DNA of 64,000 nucleotides, taken from the NCBI RefSeq assembly GCF_905332535.1, contig NZ_CAJOCF010000004.1, positions 1 through 64,000 on the forward strand, written 5' to 3'. The position numbers and the translations under genes were made by a program. Positions 46,975 to 55,639 of the stretch are shown one piece after another. The stretch's first letter is position 1. Every line of letters begins with the position of its first letter. The DNA comes from Latilactobacillus fragifolii. GTDB lineage: Bacteria; Bacillota; Bacilli; Lactobacillales; Lactobacillaceae. Below the pieces are notes generated by a model. It was given only the letters and a program-made list of their open reading frames with translations. It did not search any database and was not told the DNA's origin.

Positions 46975-47301
46975 ATGGAATTTAAACAAGCAACGGTTAG
47001 CGGACTCAGTCACCAATTGGTTAAACAGTATCACCGCTTTTTTGAACTCACACCGGAAGGGGCTGCTTTTGTTGAACAACCTCAAATGCAACCCGCCCAA
47101 ATTCAATTATTTATGACCCAAGCGTTTGAACGCCACTACCACGTTGCGGTGCAATTCAATGTTAACGATCATCTTGAACAAGTAACTGGGCGCTTGGTTA
47201 AACAGCTCGGTGCCAATCAGTATCTACTAAAAGAAAGCCATTCTAATCTCTATAAGATTGTTTTTTGCAATCAAATCCGTTACATTCAAAAGAAAAATTA
47301 A
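46975..47301 (+). CDS. YolD-like protein, probably DNA-damage inducible
   Basis: A 108-residue protein whose C-terminal part (VAVQFNVNDHLEQVTGRLV to YKIVFCNQIRYIQ) resembles the YolD-like family, small proteins often encoded beside the Y-family polymerase UvrX. The ATG at 46975 follows CGGAGG; longer frames starting upstream would cross the promoter. Two LexA-type boxes overlap the promoter, so SOS induction is expected. No polymerase gene follows; the gene ends in a strong terminator facing recN. The family assignment is moderate. Confidence 0.75.
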   Translation: MEFKQATVSGLSHQLVKQYHRFFELTPEGAAFVEQPQMQPAQIQLFMTQAFERHYHVAVQFNVNDHLEQVTGRLVKQLGANQYLLKESHSNLYKIVFCNQIRYIQKKN

Positions 47302-47303
47302 AC

Positions 47304-47355
47304 AAAAAAATAAGGGTGCCGACCAAATCATGATTTGGTCGGCACCCTTATTTTA
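47304..47355. terminator. Bidirectional terminator between the YolD-like gene and recN
   Basis: A perfect stem of about 19 bp (ATAAGGGTGCCGACCAAATC with its complement) around a 3-base loop, with A/T runs on both sides. It serves the plus-strand gene and recN on the minus strand; the recN stop codon lies inside the right flank. Confidence 0.93.
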
Positions 47356-49053
47356 ATGTCGGCTATTTTTTTTAGCCGTTTCCGCTAATACCACTAATTC
47401 TTCAGCATGTTCTAAGGTTAATTCTGTTACTTCGGTCCCCGCTAACATCCGAGCTAACTCGGCAATTCGTTGTTTGCCAGTTACTTTTTGAACGGTGGTT
47501 TCCGTTCGATTTTGTTTCACCTGTTTTTGAATGTGATATTGATGATCGCTCATTGCTGCGACTTGCGGCAAGTGCGTAATGCAGAGCACTTGCGAATGTT
47601 GCCCGATTTCACTAATCTTATTGGCAATTGCTTGAGCCACACGCCCACTCACCCCGGTGTCGACTTCGTCAAAGATGATGCTAGTAACCCCTTGTGATTC
47701 AGAAAAAATCGTTTTAAGGGCTAACATCAAGCGCGATAATTCCCCACCAGAAGCGATTTTAGCCAGTGGTCGCAACTTTTCACCGGGGTTTGGTTGAATA
47801 TAAAATTCAACTTTATCCATCCCAGATGCCATGAATTGTTCCTGCTCATTTGCTAGGAATGCAACTTTAAAGACTGTTTTTTCCATATATAACGCTTTTA
47901 GCTGCTGATGAACAGCTTTTTCAAGTTGCTTAGCGGCTTTTTGACGTAATTGCGTTAACGCTTGGCCGTCGATCCTAAGTTGTTCTTCAAGTTGCGCAAA
48001 TTGTTGCTCAAGTTCATTTGCGTTAGCTTCGGTCGCTTGCATGGCTGCCAATTCAGCACCAATTTTTTCACCATAAGCGAGAATTTCGGCGATTGTATCA
48101 CCATACTTATGTTCCAAACGATTAATGGTTTCAAGGCGTTGTTCGATTTCATCCAAACGTGCTTCATCCCATTCTAAGTTTGCGACTTCCCGGCTAATAT
48201 CAATGCTACTGTCCTGCAAGGTATAGTATCCGGTCTGTAGACTATCCGCAATCCGCTTGAATTCTGGATCAAGTTCGGCAATTTCTTGCATCTGATTCAT
48301 TGCAATTGCGATTTGATCCAACGCATTCCCGTCTTCCCCCGCCAAAATCGTATGGCTAGCTTGTAACGCTTGGTTAATCTTTTGAAAATTCATTAGTTTT
48401 GCCCGTTCTTCAACTAATTTACTTTCTTCATCGACTTGTAATTGAGCAGCATCAATTTCATTGGTTTGAAATTTCAACATATCCAAACGTTGGGCCCATT
48501 CTTGTTCGTTTTGTTGCTTTTTCTTCAAGGCCCGTTGTGTTTTACGATAGGCAGCGTAGGTTTTTGCATAGGCGGCCTTTGGCGTCATTAACTTTTGATG
48601 CGCAAATTCATCCAACAAACCTAAGTGGCGATCTGCATACATTAACGCCTGATGTTCATTTTGTCCATGAATATCGACTAAGGTTTCACCAATATGCTTC
48701 AAAGTCGTTGTGTTGACCAAATGACCATTGACGCGACAAACATTGTGCCCATTGACGGCCAAATCGCGCCGTAATAAGACCGTTTGTTCATCGTGCTCGA
48801 TTCCAAATTGATCTAAAACTGCAGCGGTTGTCCCATTAGGCGTCATCGTAAATAAACCTTCAAGGGTCGCTTTTTTAGCACCAGTCCGGATAAAGTCTTG
48901 GGAACCACGACCGCCAACAAGTAACCCGACTGCATCGATAATAATTGACTTTCCGGCGCCGGTTTCCCCCGACAACACCGTCATCCCTTCTTCAAAACTG
49001 ATTGCTAACTGATCGATAATTGCAAAATCGTGAATGACCAACTCTTGTAACAT
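47353..49053 (-). CDS. recN: DNA repair protein RecN
   Basis: A 566-residue SMC-like ATPase for double-strand break repair. Walker A is SGETGAGKSIIIDAVGLL. Two coiled coils flank the centre. The signature is ASGGELSRLMLALK and Walker B is SIIFDEVDTGVSG. The ATG at 49053 follows GGGGG. In relatives recN follows argR (ahrC), as here. An SOS-controlled gene lies convergent to it. Confidence 0.96.
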   Translation of the reverse strand: MLQELVIHDFAIIDQLAISFEEGMTVLSGETGAGKSIIIDAVGLLVGGRGSQDFIRTGAKKATLEGLFTMTPNGTTAAVLDQFGIEHDEQTVLLRRDLAVNGHNVCRVNGHLVNTTTLKHIGETLVDIHGQNEHQALMYADRHLGLLDEFAHQKLMTPKAAYAKTYAAYRKTQRALKKKQQNEQEWAQRLDMLKFQTNEIDAAQLQVDEESKLVEERAKLMNFQKINQALQASHTILAGEDGNALDQIAIAMNQMQEIAELDPEFKRIADSLQTGYYTLQDSSIDISREVANLEWDEARLDEIEQRLETINRLEHKYGDTIAEILAYGEKIGAELAAMQATEANANELEQQFAQLEEQLRIDGQALTQLRQKAAKQLEKAVHQQLKALYMEKTVFKVAFLANEQEQFMASGMDKVEFYIQPNPGEKLRPLAKIASGGELSRLMLALKTIFSESQGVTSIIFDEVDTGVSGRVAQAIANKISEIGQHSQVLCITHLPQVAAMSDHQYHIQKQVKQNRTETTVQKVTGKQRIAELARMLAGTEVTELTLEHAEELVVLAETAKKNSRH

Positions 49054-49085
49054 CTGATCATCCCCCTTTCGTTTCTCTTAATGCT

Positions 49086-49115
49086 AAAAAAACTTGCCAA
49101 ATTACTTTAGCAAGT
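49086..49115 (-). terminator. Terminator overlapping the argR 3' end
   Basis: ACTTGC and GCAAGT pair around a loop, followed by seven T on the minus strand. The 5' arm is made of the last codons of argR. Confidence 0.75.
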
Positions 49116-49554
49116 CCTCAATAAACTTCGTAAACTGTTTCGCATTTTGTTCTGATTTACAAATCACCAACACGGTGTTGTCGCCACCAATTGTGCCAAA
49201 TACTTCACTGAGCTGCATTTGATCCAAAAGGTTAGCAATTGCCGTCCCGTTGCCTGGTAAGGCTTTAATCACGACAAAATAATCCTGCTGATTGTGCGTC
49301 ATGTAAGCGTCGCGTAAAATCCGGCGCAACTTTTCTTTAACGTCTAATTTCTTTTCAGGCGGTAAGCTATAGTGATAGCCGTCATCCGCATTTGGTACCT
49401 TAATGAGCTGCATTTCTTTAATATCCCGCGAAATCGTGGCTTGCGTAACATCGATGTCTTCGGCTTGTAACAACTTCACAAAATCTTCTTGTCGTTCAAT
49501 TTCGTGGGTCTGAATTAAATTTTTTAACAGTCGTTGTCGATCTACCTTGCGCAT
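49102..49554 (-). CDS. argR: Arginine repressor ArgR/AhrC
   Basis: A 150-residue regulator. The N-terminal winged helix (RQEDFVKLLQ to TQATISRDIKEMQLIKV) binds ARG boxes. The C-terminal domain (VVIKALPGNGTAIANLLD, EVFGTIGGDNTVLVICK) forms hexamers. The usual arginine-binding GDD reads GDN here (Asp 125, Asn 126). The ATG at 49554 with AGAGGG is preferred over a longer start. It lies between tlyA and recN, the standard place for AhrC. Confidence 0.94.
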   Translation of the reverse strand: MRKVDRQRLLKNLIQTHEIERQEDFVKLLQAEDIDVTQATISRDIKEMQLIKVPNADDGYHYSLPPEKKLDVKEKLRRILRDAYMTHNQQDYFVVIKALPGNGTAIANLLDQMQLSEVFGTIGGDNTVLVICKSEQNAKQFTKFIEDLLK

Positions 49555-49593
49555 TAAAACACCCTCTTCATGTGAGAAATTTTCTACCCCACA

Positions 49594-49622
49594 ATGATAG
49601 CGCATTTATACATAAAATACAA
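49594..49622 (-). promoter_or_regulatory. Promoter of argR with an ARG-box-like spacer
   Basis: TTGTAT (49617-49622) and TATCAT (49594-49599) on the minus strand are 17 bp apart. The spacer TTTATGTATAAATGCGC resembles half of an ARG box, which would allow autoregulation. The box assignment is tentative. Confidence 0.55.
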
Positions 49623-49633
49623 AGTTTTATACA

Positions 49634-50464
49634 CTATTTTCCCGTTGGCCGTTTCAAAGCAGCGTAGGCATTCTCTAAAACCGTATCAATATTCACATTA
49701 GGGGCCGCTGTCCCAGTCTCGGCCGTTGTATTCCGGAGGTGTATCAAGAATTCAATATTCCCTTCGCCCCCTTTAATTGGTGAAAAATCTAACCCTAGCA
49801 CATCGTAGCCAGTCGCTAAACTGAAATCAACAATGTCTTCAACAACCCGCTTATGGACTTTGGGATCACGAACAATCCCGTGTTTACCGACATTTGCAGG
49901 GCCTGCTTCAAACTGTGGTTTAATTAAGGCGACCGCTTCACAGTCCGGTTTTAAAATCGGCTTCAACGGAACCAAGATTTTATGTAACGAAATAAACGAA
50001 ACATCGGTCATCGCAAAATCTGGTTGCCCATTGGTGAAATCTTCCGGTTGACTGTAACGGAAATTAACCCGTTCCATAACCACAACGCGCGGATCCTCAC
50101 GGAGTTTCCAGGCTAATTGGTTATATCCGACGTCTAGTGCATAACAAAGCTGAGCCCCATTTCTAAGCGCCACATCGGTAAAGCCACCGGTTGAAGAGCC
50201 GATATCAAGTGCAATTTTATTCTGTAAGTCGATGTTAAACACATCAATTGCTTTCGCCAATTTCAAAGCACCACGACCAACATATGGAATCTTGCGTCCT
50301 TTAACACTCAAAACAGTTTCGGCGTCAATTTTTTCGCCTGGTTTGTCGATCCGTTCATCATTTTTACCGTACACTTCACCAGCCATCACAGACCGTTTGG
50401 CTTGTTCTCTGGAATCAAATAATCCTTGTTGGACTAATAGTATATCTACCCGTTCTTTTTTCAT
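49634..50464 (-). CDS. tlyA: TlyA-family 16S/23S rRNA 2'-O-methyltransferase
   Basis: A 276-residue protein (YqxC). An N-terminal S4 RNA-binding domain (KKERVDILLVQQGLFDSREQ) is followed by an FtsJ-like SAM domain with IALDIGSSTGGFTDVALRNG, FAMTDVSFISL and ALIKPQFEAG. It methylates rRNA riboses in relatives and was once called a hemolysin. It lies between ispA and argR. Confidence 0.9.
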   Translation of the reverse strand: MKKERVDILLVQQGLFDSREQAKRSVMAGEVYGKNDERIDKPGEKIDAETVLSVKGRKIPYVGRGALKLAKAIDVFNIDLQNKIALDIGSSTGGFTDVALRNGAQLCYALDVGYNQLAWKLREDPRVVVMERVNFRYSQPEDFTNGQPDFAMTDVSFISLHKILVPLKPILKPDCEAVALIKPQFEAGPANVGKHGIVRDPKVHKRVVEDIVDFSLATGYDVLGLDFSPIKGGEGNIEFLIHLRNTTAETGTAAPNVNIDTVLENAYAALKRPTGK

Positions 50465-50472
50465 TTGTTCTC

Positions 50473-51345
50473 CTATTCATTAAAATAGTTTAAAAAACTA
50501 TTTAATAGCGCCTTGTCTAACCCCGTTAAATCTGCTAATGCGTCTTGCGCAGCCTGACAAGTCGCAGTAAGTGCCGTTTTGGCCCCTGCTAAGCCCAATA
50601 AACCTGGGAAAGTATTCTTATGATCACCAGCATCCTTATGAACTGCTTTTCCCATTGCCGCTGCGGTACTTGTTACATCTAAGATATCATCTTGAATCTG
50701 GAACGCCAAGCCGTAATTTTGAGCAAAAATCTGCAAGCTAGCGCTCTGTTCAGCTGATAAATCAGCCAAAAGCGCCCCTAAGCCGATTGCACATTCAATC
50801 AAGCGCCCCGTTTTAAGATGGTGGACTTGTTTCAATTGCGCTAACGATAAGGTTTTGGTTTGCCCTTCAATATCTTCAATTTGACCAGCAACCATGCCGC
50901 TTGGCCCTGCCGCTTTAGCTAATAATTGGACTGCACGGCTTTGTTGGACGGCTGTTAAATCGGTTGTTGTTAACCATTCAAACGCCAACGTTAACAACCC
51001 ATCACCTGCCAAAATTGCTTGAGCTTCGCCAAAGACCCTGTGATTGGTCGGTTGCCCCCGACGTAAGTCATCATTATCCATCGCCGGTAAATCGTCATGA
51101 ATTAACGAATAGCTGTGAATCAATTCCAGTGCCCCAGCTACTCGATAAGCTGTTTGATCAATCGGCAATTCGGCACTTGCAAGTACCGCAAATACCAAAA
51201 GGGGGCGTAGGCGTTTACCGCCAGCCATCACCGAATAGGTCATCGCTTTTTGCAAAGTTGGCTCTTCAATCTGTGCAAGTTGCTCAGTCAAATAGCTTTC
51301 AAAAGCCGGTATTTGTTGGTCCGCAAATGTTTTGAAATCAATCAT
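50473..51345 (-). CDS. ispA: Polyprenyl (farnesyl/geranylgeranyl) diphosphate synthase
   Basis: A 290-residue trans-prenyltransferase. The first Asp-rich motif is in YSLIHDDLPAMDNDDLRRGQ and the second in AFQIQDDILDVT. It condenses isopentenyl diphosphate with allylic primers to feed undecaprenyl and menaquinone precursors. Its ATG shares one base with the xseB stop (TAATG), so the two are coupled. Confidence 0.94.
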   Translation of the reverse strand: MIDFKTFADQQIPAFESYLTEQLAQIEEPTLQKAMTYSVMAGGKRLRPLLVFAVLASAELPIDQTAYRVAGALELIHSYSLIHDDLPAMDNDDLRRGQPTNHRVFGEAQAILAGDGLLTLAFEWLTTTDLTAVQQSRAVQLLAKAAGPSGMVAGQIEDIEGQTKTLSLAQLKQVHHLKTGRLIECAIGLGALLADLSAEQSASLQIFAQNYGLAFQIQDDILDVTSTAAAMGKAVHKDAGDHKNTFPGLLGLAGAKTALTATCQAAQDALADLTGLDKALLNSFLNYFNE

Positions 51346-51575
51346 TATTCTTGTCCCTCAGCATCTAATAGCACTTCTTCACCATTATCGGCCATTACTT
51401 TGGCCATCGTTTTTTCAGCTTTACTCAAAGTTTCTTCTAATGTTTGGCTCAGTTTAACGCCCTTTTGAAAAGCAGTCATCGCTTTTTCAAGTGGCACATC
51501 ACCCGTTTCTAGTTCATTCACAATTGCTTCCAATTGTGCTAAATTTTCTTCAAAGGTTAATTTCTTATCTGCCAT
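51345..51575 (-). CDS. xseB: Exodeoxyribonuclease VII small subunit
   Basis: A 76-residue XseB with the family core [28 protein letters not shown] followed by a helical stretch. It partners XseA to degrade single-stranded DNA. It lies one base after xseA and overlaps ispA by one base. Confidence 0.95.
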   Translation of the reverse strand: MADKKLTFEENLAQLEAIVNELETGDVPLEKAMTAFQKGVKLSQTLEETLSKAEKTMAKVMADNGEEVLLDAEGQE

Positions 51576-51576
51576 C

Positions 51577-52926
51577 TTATTCGTCTCCTTTATGAGTGGC
51601 CGTAACGCGCGCGTTCACGCGGCCATCTTGGACATGTAACTCGATTGATTGATTAACTGTAAAATCGGTCGTTTGTTTCATCACATTTTGCTTATCATCC
51701 GTCACATAGGCAAACCCACGCCCCAAAATTTTCAACGGGCTCACGAGATCCAAGGCGGCCACTGCTTGCCTTGCTTGTTGCTGCCGATTTTGAACAAGAC
51801 TCGTGATTGCCCGCTGCAAACGATGATTGATATCAGTCAGCTTTCTTTGCGCTTGTTGAAGCGCACCATTTGGTGATTGCGATTGCAAGCGTTGCTGCAA
51901 GAGTTGCACAGTTTGGTGACTAGCCTGTAAGCGTTGGTGTTGCGCTAATACTAACCGGTGGTGCAACTGATCGACATTTTGTACATAGCCGTCATACAAA
52001 CGTTGTGGCTGTTTTAAGACATAACTATTCTGGAGGTGTGTCAATTGTTTTTTATTTAACGCCAATGTTTTCGAAAATGCTTGGTATAACCGTAAGCGCT
52101 GTTGTTGCAACTTCAACACTTCATCTGTCAAGACCGGTGTTGCTAACTCAGCAGCTGCCGTTGGTGTCGCTGCACGCACATCCGCCACCAAATCGGCAAT
52201 CGTCGTATCCGTTTCATGGCCAACGGATGAAATCACCGGAATCTGGCTGGCTACAATTGCGCGCGCAACCCGTTCTTCATTAAACGGCCATAAATCTTCG
52301 ATTGAGCCACCACCACGTCCGATGATAATCGTATCGAAATTTCCTAGCTGATTAACCTGATTGAGCCGCGCAACTAATATATCGGCCGCACCATCTCCTT
52401 GGACGACTGCGGGAAACAAAACCAGCTGGGCAATTGGATACCGGCGTTGCGTTGTCGTAATAATATCGCGAATAACCGCTCCAGAAGGACTCGTAATCAC
52501 CGCAATCCGTTGGGGAAAACGCGGTAACGACTGCTTTGGTATATCAAATAAGCCTTCCGCTGCTAGTTTAGCTTTTAGTTGTTCATAGGCTTGATACAAT
52601 GCGCCAAGGCCGTCTGGTTCCATCCGTTCCACATAAATCTGATAGTTGCCGGTTGCTTCGTACAAAGAAATACGCCCCACAACAAGAACCTTCATCCCCT
52701 CTTCAGGGACGAACTTAATCTTCTCAAATGCTGATTTGAACATAATCGCACTGATTTTTGCTTTATTATCTTTTAAACTAAAATATTGATGTGCGTTCGG
52801 CCGTAAGCGAAAGTTTGAAATTTCGCCGGTTAAATAAACCCGGTCCAAATACGGATCGCGATCAAATTTAGCTTTTAAATACTGCGTTAATGCGGTGACT
52901 GTTAAATAGTCTGTTGGTTTAACCAC
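51577..52926 (-). CDS. xseA: Exodeoxyribonuclease VII large subunit
   Basis: A 449-residue nuclease subunit. An N-terminal OB fold ([41 protein letters not shown]) is followed by the catalytic core with [35 protein letters not shown] and [17 protein letters not shown], and a C-terminal coiled coil. A GTG start at 52926 is proposed, about 11 bases from AAGGA, within the end of folD (8-base overlap). An earlier TTG (52953) would lack a ribosome site. Confidence 0.94.
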   Translation of the reverse strand: MVKPTDYLTVTALTQYLKAKFDRDPYLDRVYLTGEISNFRLRPNAHQYFSLKDNKAKISAIMFKSAFEKIKFVPEEGMKVLVVGRISLYEATGNYQIYVERMEPDGLGALYQAYEQLKAKLAAEGLFDIPKQSLPRFPQRIAVITSPSGAVIRDIITTTQRRYPIAQLVLFPAVVQGDGAADILVARLNQVNQLGNFDTIIIGRGGGSIEDLWPFNEERVARAIVASQIPVISSVGHETDTTIADLVADVRAATPTAAAELATPVLTDEVLKLQQQRLRLYQAFSKTLALNKKQLTHLQNSYVLKQPQRLYDGYVQNVDQLHHRLVLAQHQRLQASHQTVQLLQQRLQSQSPNGALQQAQRKLTDINHRLQRAITSLVQNRQQQARQAVAALDLVSPLKILGRGFAYVTDDKQNVMKQTTDFTVNQSIELHVQDGRVNARVTATHKGDE

Positions 52927-53770
52927 GGTTAGCACGTTCCTTTGCAATCTCAATCGTTTGTTCCATCAGCATGGTAATCGTCATTGGCCCCACGCCGCGA
53001 GGAACTGGGGTCATTGCGCTGACATGTTCTTTAAGCGCATCAAAATCGACATCCCCAGTCACTGTTCCATCTTCAAGCCGATTAATACCAACATCGACAA
53101 CGACCGCCCCTTCTTTGACATCCTCAATGCCGAAAAAGTGCGGTTGCCCAATTGCTGCCACCAAGATATCGGCGGTTTTCGTTAGGTCTTTTAAATCTGC
53201 CGTCCGGCTATGAGCAATTGTGACCGTTGCATTAGCATTAAGCATCAAGGCTGCTAAAGGTCGGCCAACAATGTTACTTCGCCCAACAATCACAACCTTT
53301 TTTTCAGCCACATCAATCTTATGTGCTGCTAACAGCCGCATGATTCCGTTTGGGGTACAGGCCACTAATCCCGGTTGATTAAGCCATAATTGTCCAAGAT
53401 TGACCGGACTAAACCCATCGACATCCTTTTGTGGATCAATCGCACGGATAATGTGGTCTTCGTTAATTTGCTTTGGTAATGGTAACTGGACTAAAATGCC
53501 ATCCACCGTTTCGTCCGCATTTAATTGGCGGATCACGGCTAATAAGTCAGCTTCCGTTGTTTCAGCTGACAGGCGTTTCAACTCAGATGCGATACCGATT
53601 TTAGTCGCTCTTTTTTGCTTACTTTGCGTATAAATCGTACTTGCTGGATCGTCACCCACCATGATAACGACTAATTTAGGCGTTATTCCTTGTTGCTTGA
53701 GTGCTGCCACCGCCACTTGTTGTGCTTGGGTTAATTCATTTGCAAGTGCGCGACCATCTAGTAATTTCAA
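52919..53770 (-). CDS. folD: Methylene-tetrahydrofolate dehydrogenase/cyclohydrolase
   Basis: A 283-residue bifunctional folate enzyme. It contains LVVIMVGDDPASTIYTQSKQKRA (catalytic Tyr and Lys), GILVQLPLPKQINE, the NADP-binding VVIVGRSNIVGRPLAALML, and the C-terminal PRGVGPMTITMLMEQT. A TTG start at 53770, 8 bases from AAGGGGG, is more likely than GTG at 53779, which overlaps the ribosome site. It supplies 10-formyl-THF, also used by Fmt. Confidence 0.95.
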   Translation of the reverse strand: MKLLDGRALANELTQAQQVAVAALKQQGITPKLVVIMVGDDPASTIYTQSKQKRATKIGIASELKRLSAETTEADLLAVIRQLNADETVDGILVQLPLPKQINEDHIIRAIDPQKDVDGFSPVNLGQLWLNQPGLVACTPNGIMRLLAAHKIDVAEKKVVIVGRSNIVGRPLAALMLNANATVTIAHSRTADLKDLTKTADILVAAIGQPHFFGIEDVKEGAVVVDVGINRLEDGTVTGDVDFDALKEHVSAMTPVPRGVGPMTITMLMEQTIEIAKERANRG

Positions 53771-53837
53771 AGTCAGCACCCCCTTAATTTATCGATATTG
53801 ACTGTTTTTATTTTAGCATAGTTAAACGGTTAATTTT

Positions 53838-53860
53838 GGGTCATTAACAAATAACGACCC
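53838..53860. repeat. Inverted repeat upstream of folD
   Basis: GGGTCATTA (53838-53846) faces TAACGACCC (53852-53860) around five bases: nine positions with one A-C/G-T difference. It sits upstream of a minus-strand extended -10 (TGCTAAAAT) for folD and may be an operator. No known regulator site is recognised. Confidence 0.4.
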
Positions 53861-53868
53861 TTTAAATT

Positions 53869-53907
53869 CAAAAAAACACGCTAAAAAAATATTTTTTAAC
53901 GTGTTTT
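53869..53907 (-). terminator. Terminator after nusB
   Basis: AACACG/CGTGTT enclose an AT-rich stem, followed by seven T on the minus strand, 27 bases past nusB. Confidence 0.7.
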
Positions 53908-53933
53908 AAGCATTTTCGTTCGTATTTTACTAA

Positions 53934-54362
53934 TTAAGCTTCAACGAATTTAGATAAAACGCCGTTGATAAAGCCTTTTGCTTGATCATCTGTAAATTGT
54001 TTAGCAAGTTCAAGTGCTTCATTCAACGCCACTTTGGCAGGGGTTTCCGTTGAATTTTGCATTTCAAACAATCCTAAACGTAAGATAATTAAATCCGGTT
54101 TGGCTAACCGTGATAGTTGCCACCCCTTCTTCAAGTATGGCGTTAAGGCTGCATCTAATTCTGCTTGATGATCTGTGACGCCCGTTACCAAGAAGGTCAG
54201 ATAATCCGGAACAGCAACTTCTTCAACTTCTTCAGCATCGAATTGATCCATCGTTAAAACGGCTTGATAAGCATCTGCCAATTCTAATGTGTCATTGGCA
54301 TCTAACGCAAACAACACTTGAAAGGCAGCTTGGCGAATTTGGTGTCGGTTAAAATTAGGCAT
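53934..54362 (-). CDS. nusB: Transcription antitermination factor NusB
   Basis: A 142-residue NusB beginning with RHQIRQAAFQVLFALD and ending with the conserved ETPAKVALNEALELAKQFTDDQAKGFINGVL. It supports rRNA antitermination with NusE. It shares one base with the end of the Asp23-like gene (TAATG). The order efp, asp23-like, nusB is common in lactobacilli. Confidence 0.95.
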   Translation of the reverse strand: MPNFNRHQIRQAAFQVLFALDANDTLELADAYQAVLTMDQFDAEEVEEVAVPDYLTFLVTGVTDHQAELDAALTPYLKKGWQLSRLAKPDLIILRLGLFEMQNSTETPAKVALNEALELAKQFTDDQAKGFINGVLSKFVEA

Positions 54363-54805
54363 TAAGATTGGTCTCCATTTTGATCAGGTGTTTCATCGTT
54401 AAATAAGTCATCTGGATCAATAATTTTTGGTGCTTTTTCAGTGACAACGCCCACCACGTGTACGTTGACTTCTGCTAATTCTAAATCGGTCATGAACAAC
54501 AATTGTTCTTTAAGAGCTTCTTGCATCGCAAGGGCAACCTTCGGCACAGAAACGCCATAGTTTAGATAAACATAAACATCCGCATTCACTTTGCCATCGA
54601 TCACCTTAAGTGTTACCCCTTTACCGTGATTCGAACGACCAAACAATTCATTAATGGATGATGATAACGTCCCGCGCATTTGGTGGACGCCATCAATTTT
54701 GCTTGCTGCAATTCCTAAAATGACTTCCACAACTTCAGGTGCCATTTGAATCTTGCCCAATGCATTTTCCTGTGTATCAAGGACAATATTTGTTTCTTCT
54801 GCCAT
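54362..54805 (-). CDS. Asp23/Gls24 family protein (YqhY-like)
   Basis: A 147-residue Asp23 family protein: EVVEVILGIAASKIDGVHQMRG, GVTLKVIDGKVNADVYVYLNYG, NVHVVGVVTEK. The YqhY homolog of Bacillus sits in the same place between efp and nusB and influences lipid synthesis (acetyl-CoA carboxylase). The ATG at 54805 follows AGGAGG; an upstream in-frame start (54823) is unlikely. It is the second Asp23 protein of the window. Confidence 0.9.
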   Translation of the reverse strand: MAEETNIVLDTQENALGKIQMAPEVVEVILGIAASKIDGVHQMRGTLSSSINELFGRSNHGKGVTLKVIDGKVNADVYVYLNYGVSVPKVALAMQEALKEQLLFMTDLELAEVNVHVVGVVTEKAPKIIDPDDLFNDETPDQNGDQS

Positions 54806-54840
54806 CAAAAACCCTCCTAACAAGTTCTTGCTAATTTAGC

Positions 54841-55398
54841 CTATGCCCGTGAGATATAACTCCCATCAGATGTGTTAATGGTTAACAAGTCACCTTCGTT
54901 AACAAAAAACGGTACTTGGACCACTAAGCCAGTTTCAAGGGTTGCTGGTTTAGTGCCCCCTGAAGAAGTATCCCCACGAACACCAGGTTCTGTAGCAGCC
55001 ACCGTTAAATCAACTGTGTTTGGTAATTCAATCCCTAAGGTCTCACTACCATACATCATAATAGAAACTTGCATATTTTCTTTCAAATATTTCAATTCAT
55101 CATTAATTTGTGCGGCTGGTAATTCAAGTTGTTCATAAGTTTCCGTATCCATGAAGACGTGGTTATCACCATCTGCATAGAGATATTGCATTGATTTTGT
55201 ATCAATGATTGCTTTTTCAACTTTTTCTGTTGAACGGAATGTCTTTTCTTGGTTAGCACCCGTTCTTAAATTCTTAAGTTTTGAGCGGACAAAAGCGCCA
55301 CCCTTACCTGGTTTAACATGTTGGAATTCAACAATCCGCCATAGGTTATTGTCAAATTCAATGGTCAAGCCATTTTTAAAATCATTTACTGATAACAT
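54841..55398 (-). CDS. efp: Translation elongation factor P
   Basis: A 185-residue EF-P with three OB-type domains: N-terminal [34 protein letters not shown], the middle [12 protein letters not shown], and the C-terminal [23 protein letters not shown]. The lysine of PGKGGA is the residue modified in other bacteria. It relieves ribosome stalling at polyproline. It has its own promoter and starts the efp, asp23-like, nusB set. Confidence 0.97.
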   Translation of the reverse strand: MLSVNDFKNGLTIEFDNNLWRIVEFQHVKPGKGGAFVRSKLKNLRTGANQEKTFRSTEKVEKAIIDTKSMQYLYADGDNHVFMDTETYEQLELPAAQINDELKYLKENMQVSIMMYGSETLGIELPNTVDLTVAATEPGVRGDTSSGGTKPATLETGLVVQVPFFVNEGDLLTINTSDGSYISRA

Positions 55399-55439
55399 TG
55401 TTTATCCTCCGAGCATTATATAAGTATGCCATTGCCCTA

Positions 55440-55469
55440 ATCATAGCAAGAAATCAAGTTCAAAAGCAA
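55440..55469 (-). promoter_or_regulatory. Promoter of efp
   Basis: TTGCTT (55464-55469) and TATGAT (55440-55445, extended by TGC) on the minus strand are 18 bp apart. A TATAAT nearer the start codon is too close to the ribosome site to be the main -10. Confidence 0.6.
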
Positions 55470-55502
55470 GTATTTCTAGCCTTTTATCCTTAAAATAACT
55501 AT

Positions 55503-55534
55503 AAAAAAAGGACTGGCACCCGCCAATCCCTTTT
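55503..55534 (-). terminator. Terminator of an orphan transcript upstream of efp
   Basis: AAAGGGATTGGC pairs with GCCAGTCCTTT (one bulge, one G-T pair), followed on the minus strand by seven T. No annotated gene ends here; it would close the candidate small RNA. Confidence 0.75.
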
Positions 55535-55602
55535 AGTGTATCCGATCGACCAAAAGTTAATCTGAACACGCATTTTTAGATTGTCAATGGTTTGTTGCCT
55601 GA
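55503..55602 (-). ncRNA. Candidate small RNA (~100 nt)
   Basis: A complete transcription unit without a convincing reading frame: promoter TTGTGT-17 bp-TATACT (55609-55637, extended TGG), predicted start near 55602, and a terminator at 55503-55534. The longest internal frame is 24 codons and runs through the terminator. I recognise no known RNA family; it is not SRP RNA, tmRNA or 6S RNA by sequence. It lies between rpmA and efp. Confidence 0.45.
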
Positions 55603-55608
55603 GTCATT

Positions 55609-55637
55609 AGTATACCAGTAAAACTGGATTTACACAA
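55609..55637 (-). promoter_or_regulatory. Orphan promoter upstream of efp
   Basis: TTGTGT (55632-55637) and TATACT (55609-55614) on the minus strand are 17 bp apart, and TGG extends the -10. The only thing downstream before the next terminator is the candidate small RNA. Confidence 0.65.
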
Positions 55638-55639
55638 AC

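Noticed and set aside
46783-47301. 172-codon version of the YolD-like gene
   Set aside because: The longer start would cross the promoter, both SOS boxes and the ribosome site at 46961-46970; the ATG at 46975 is well placed.
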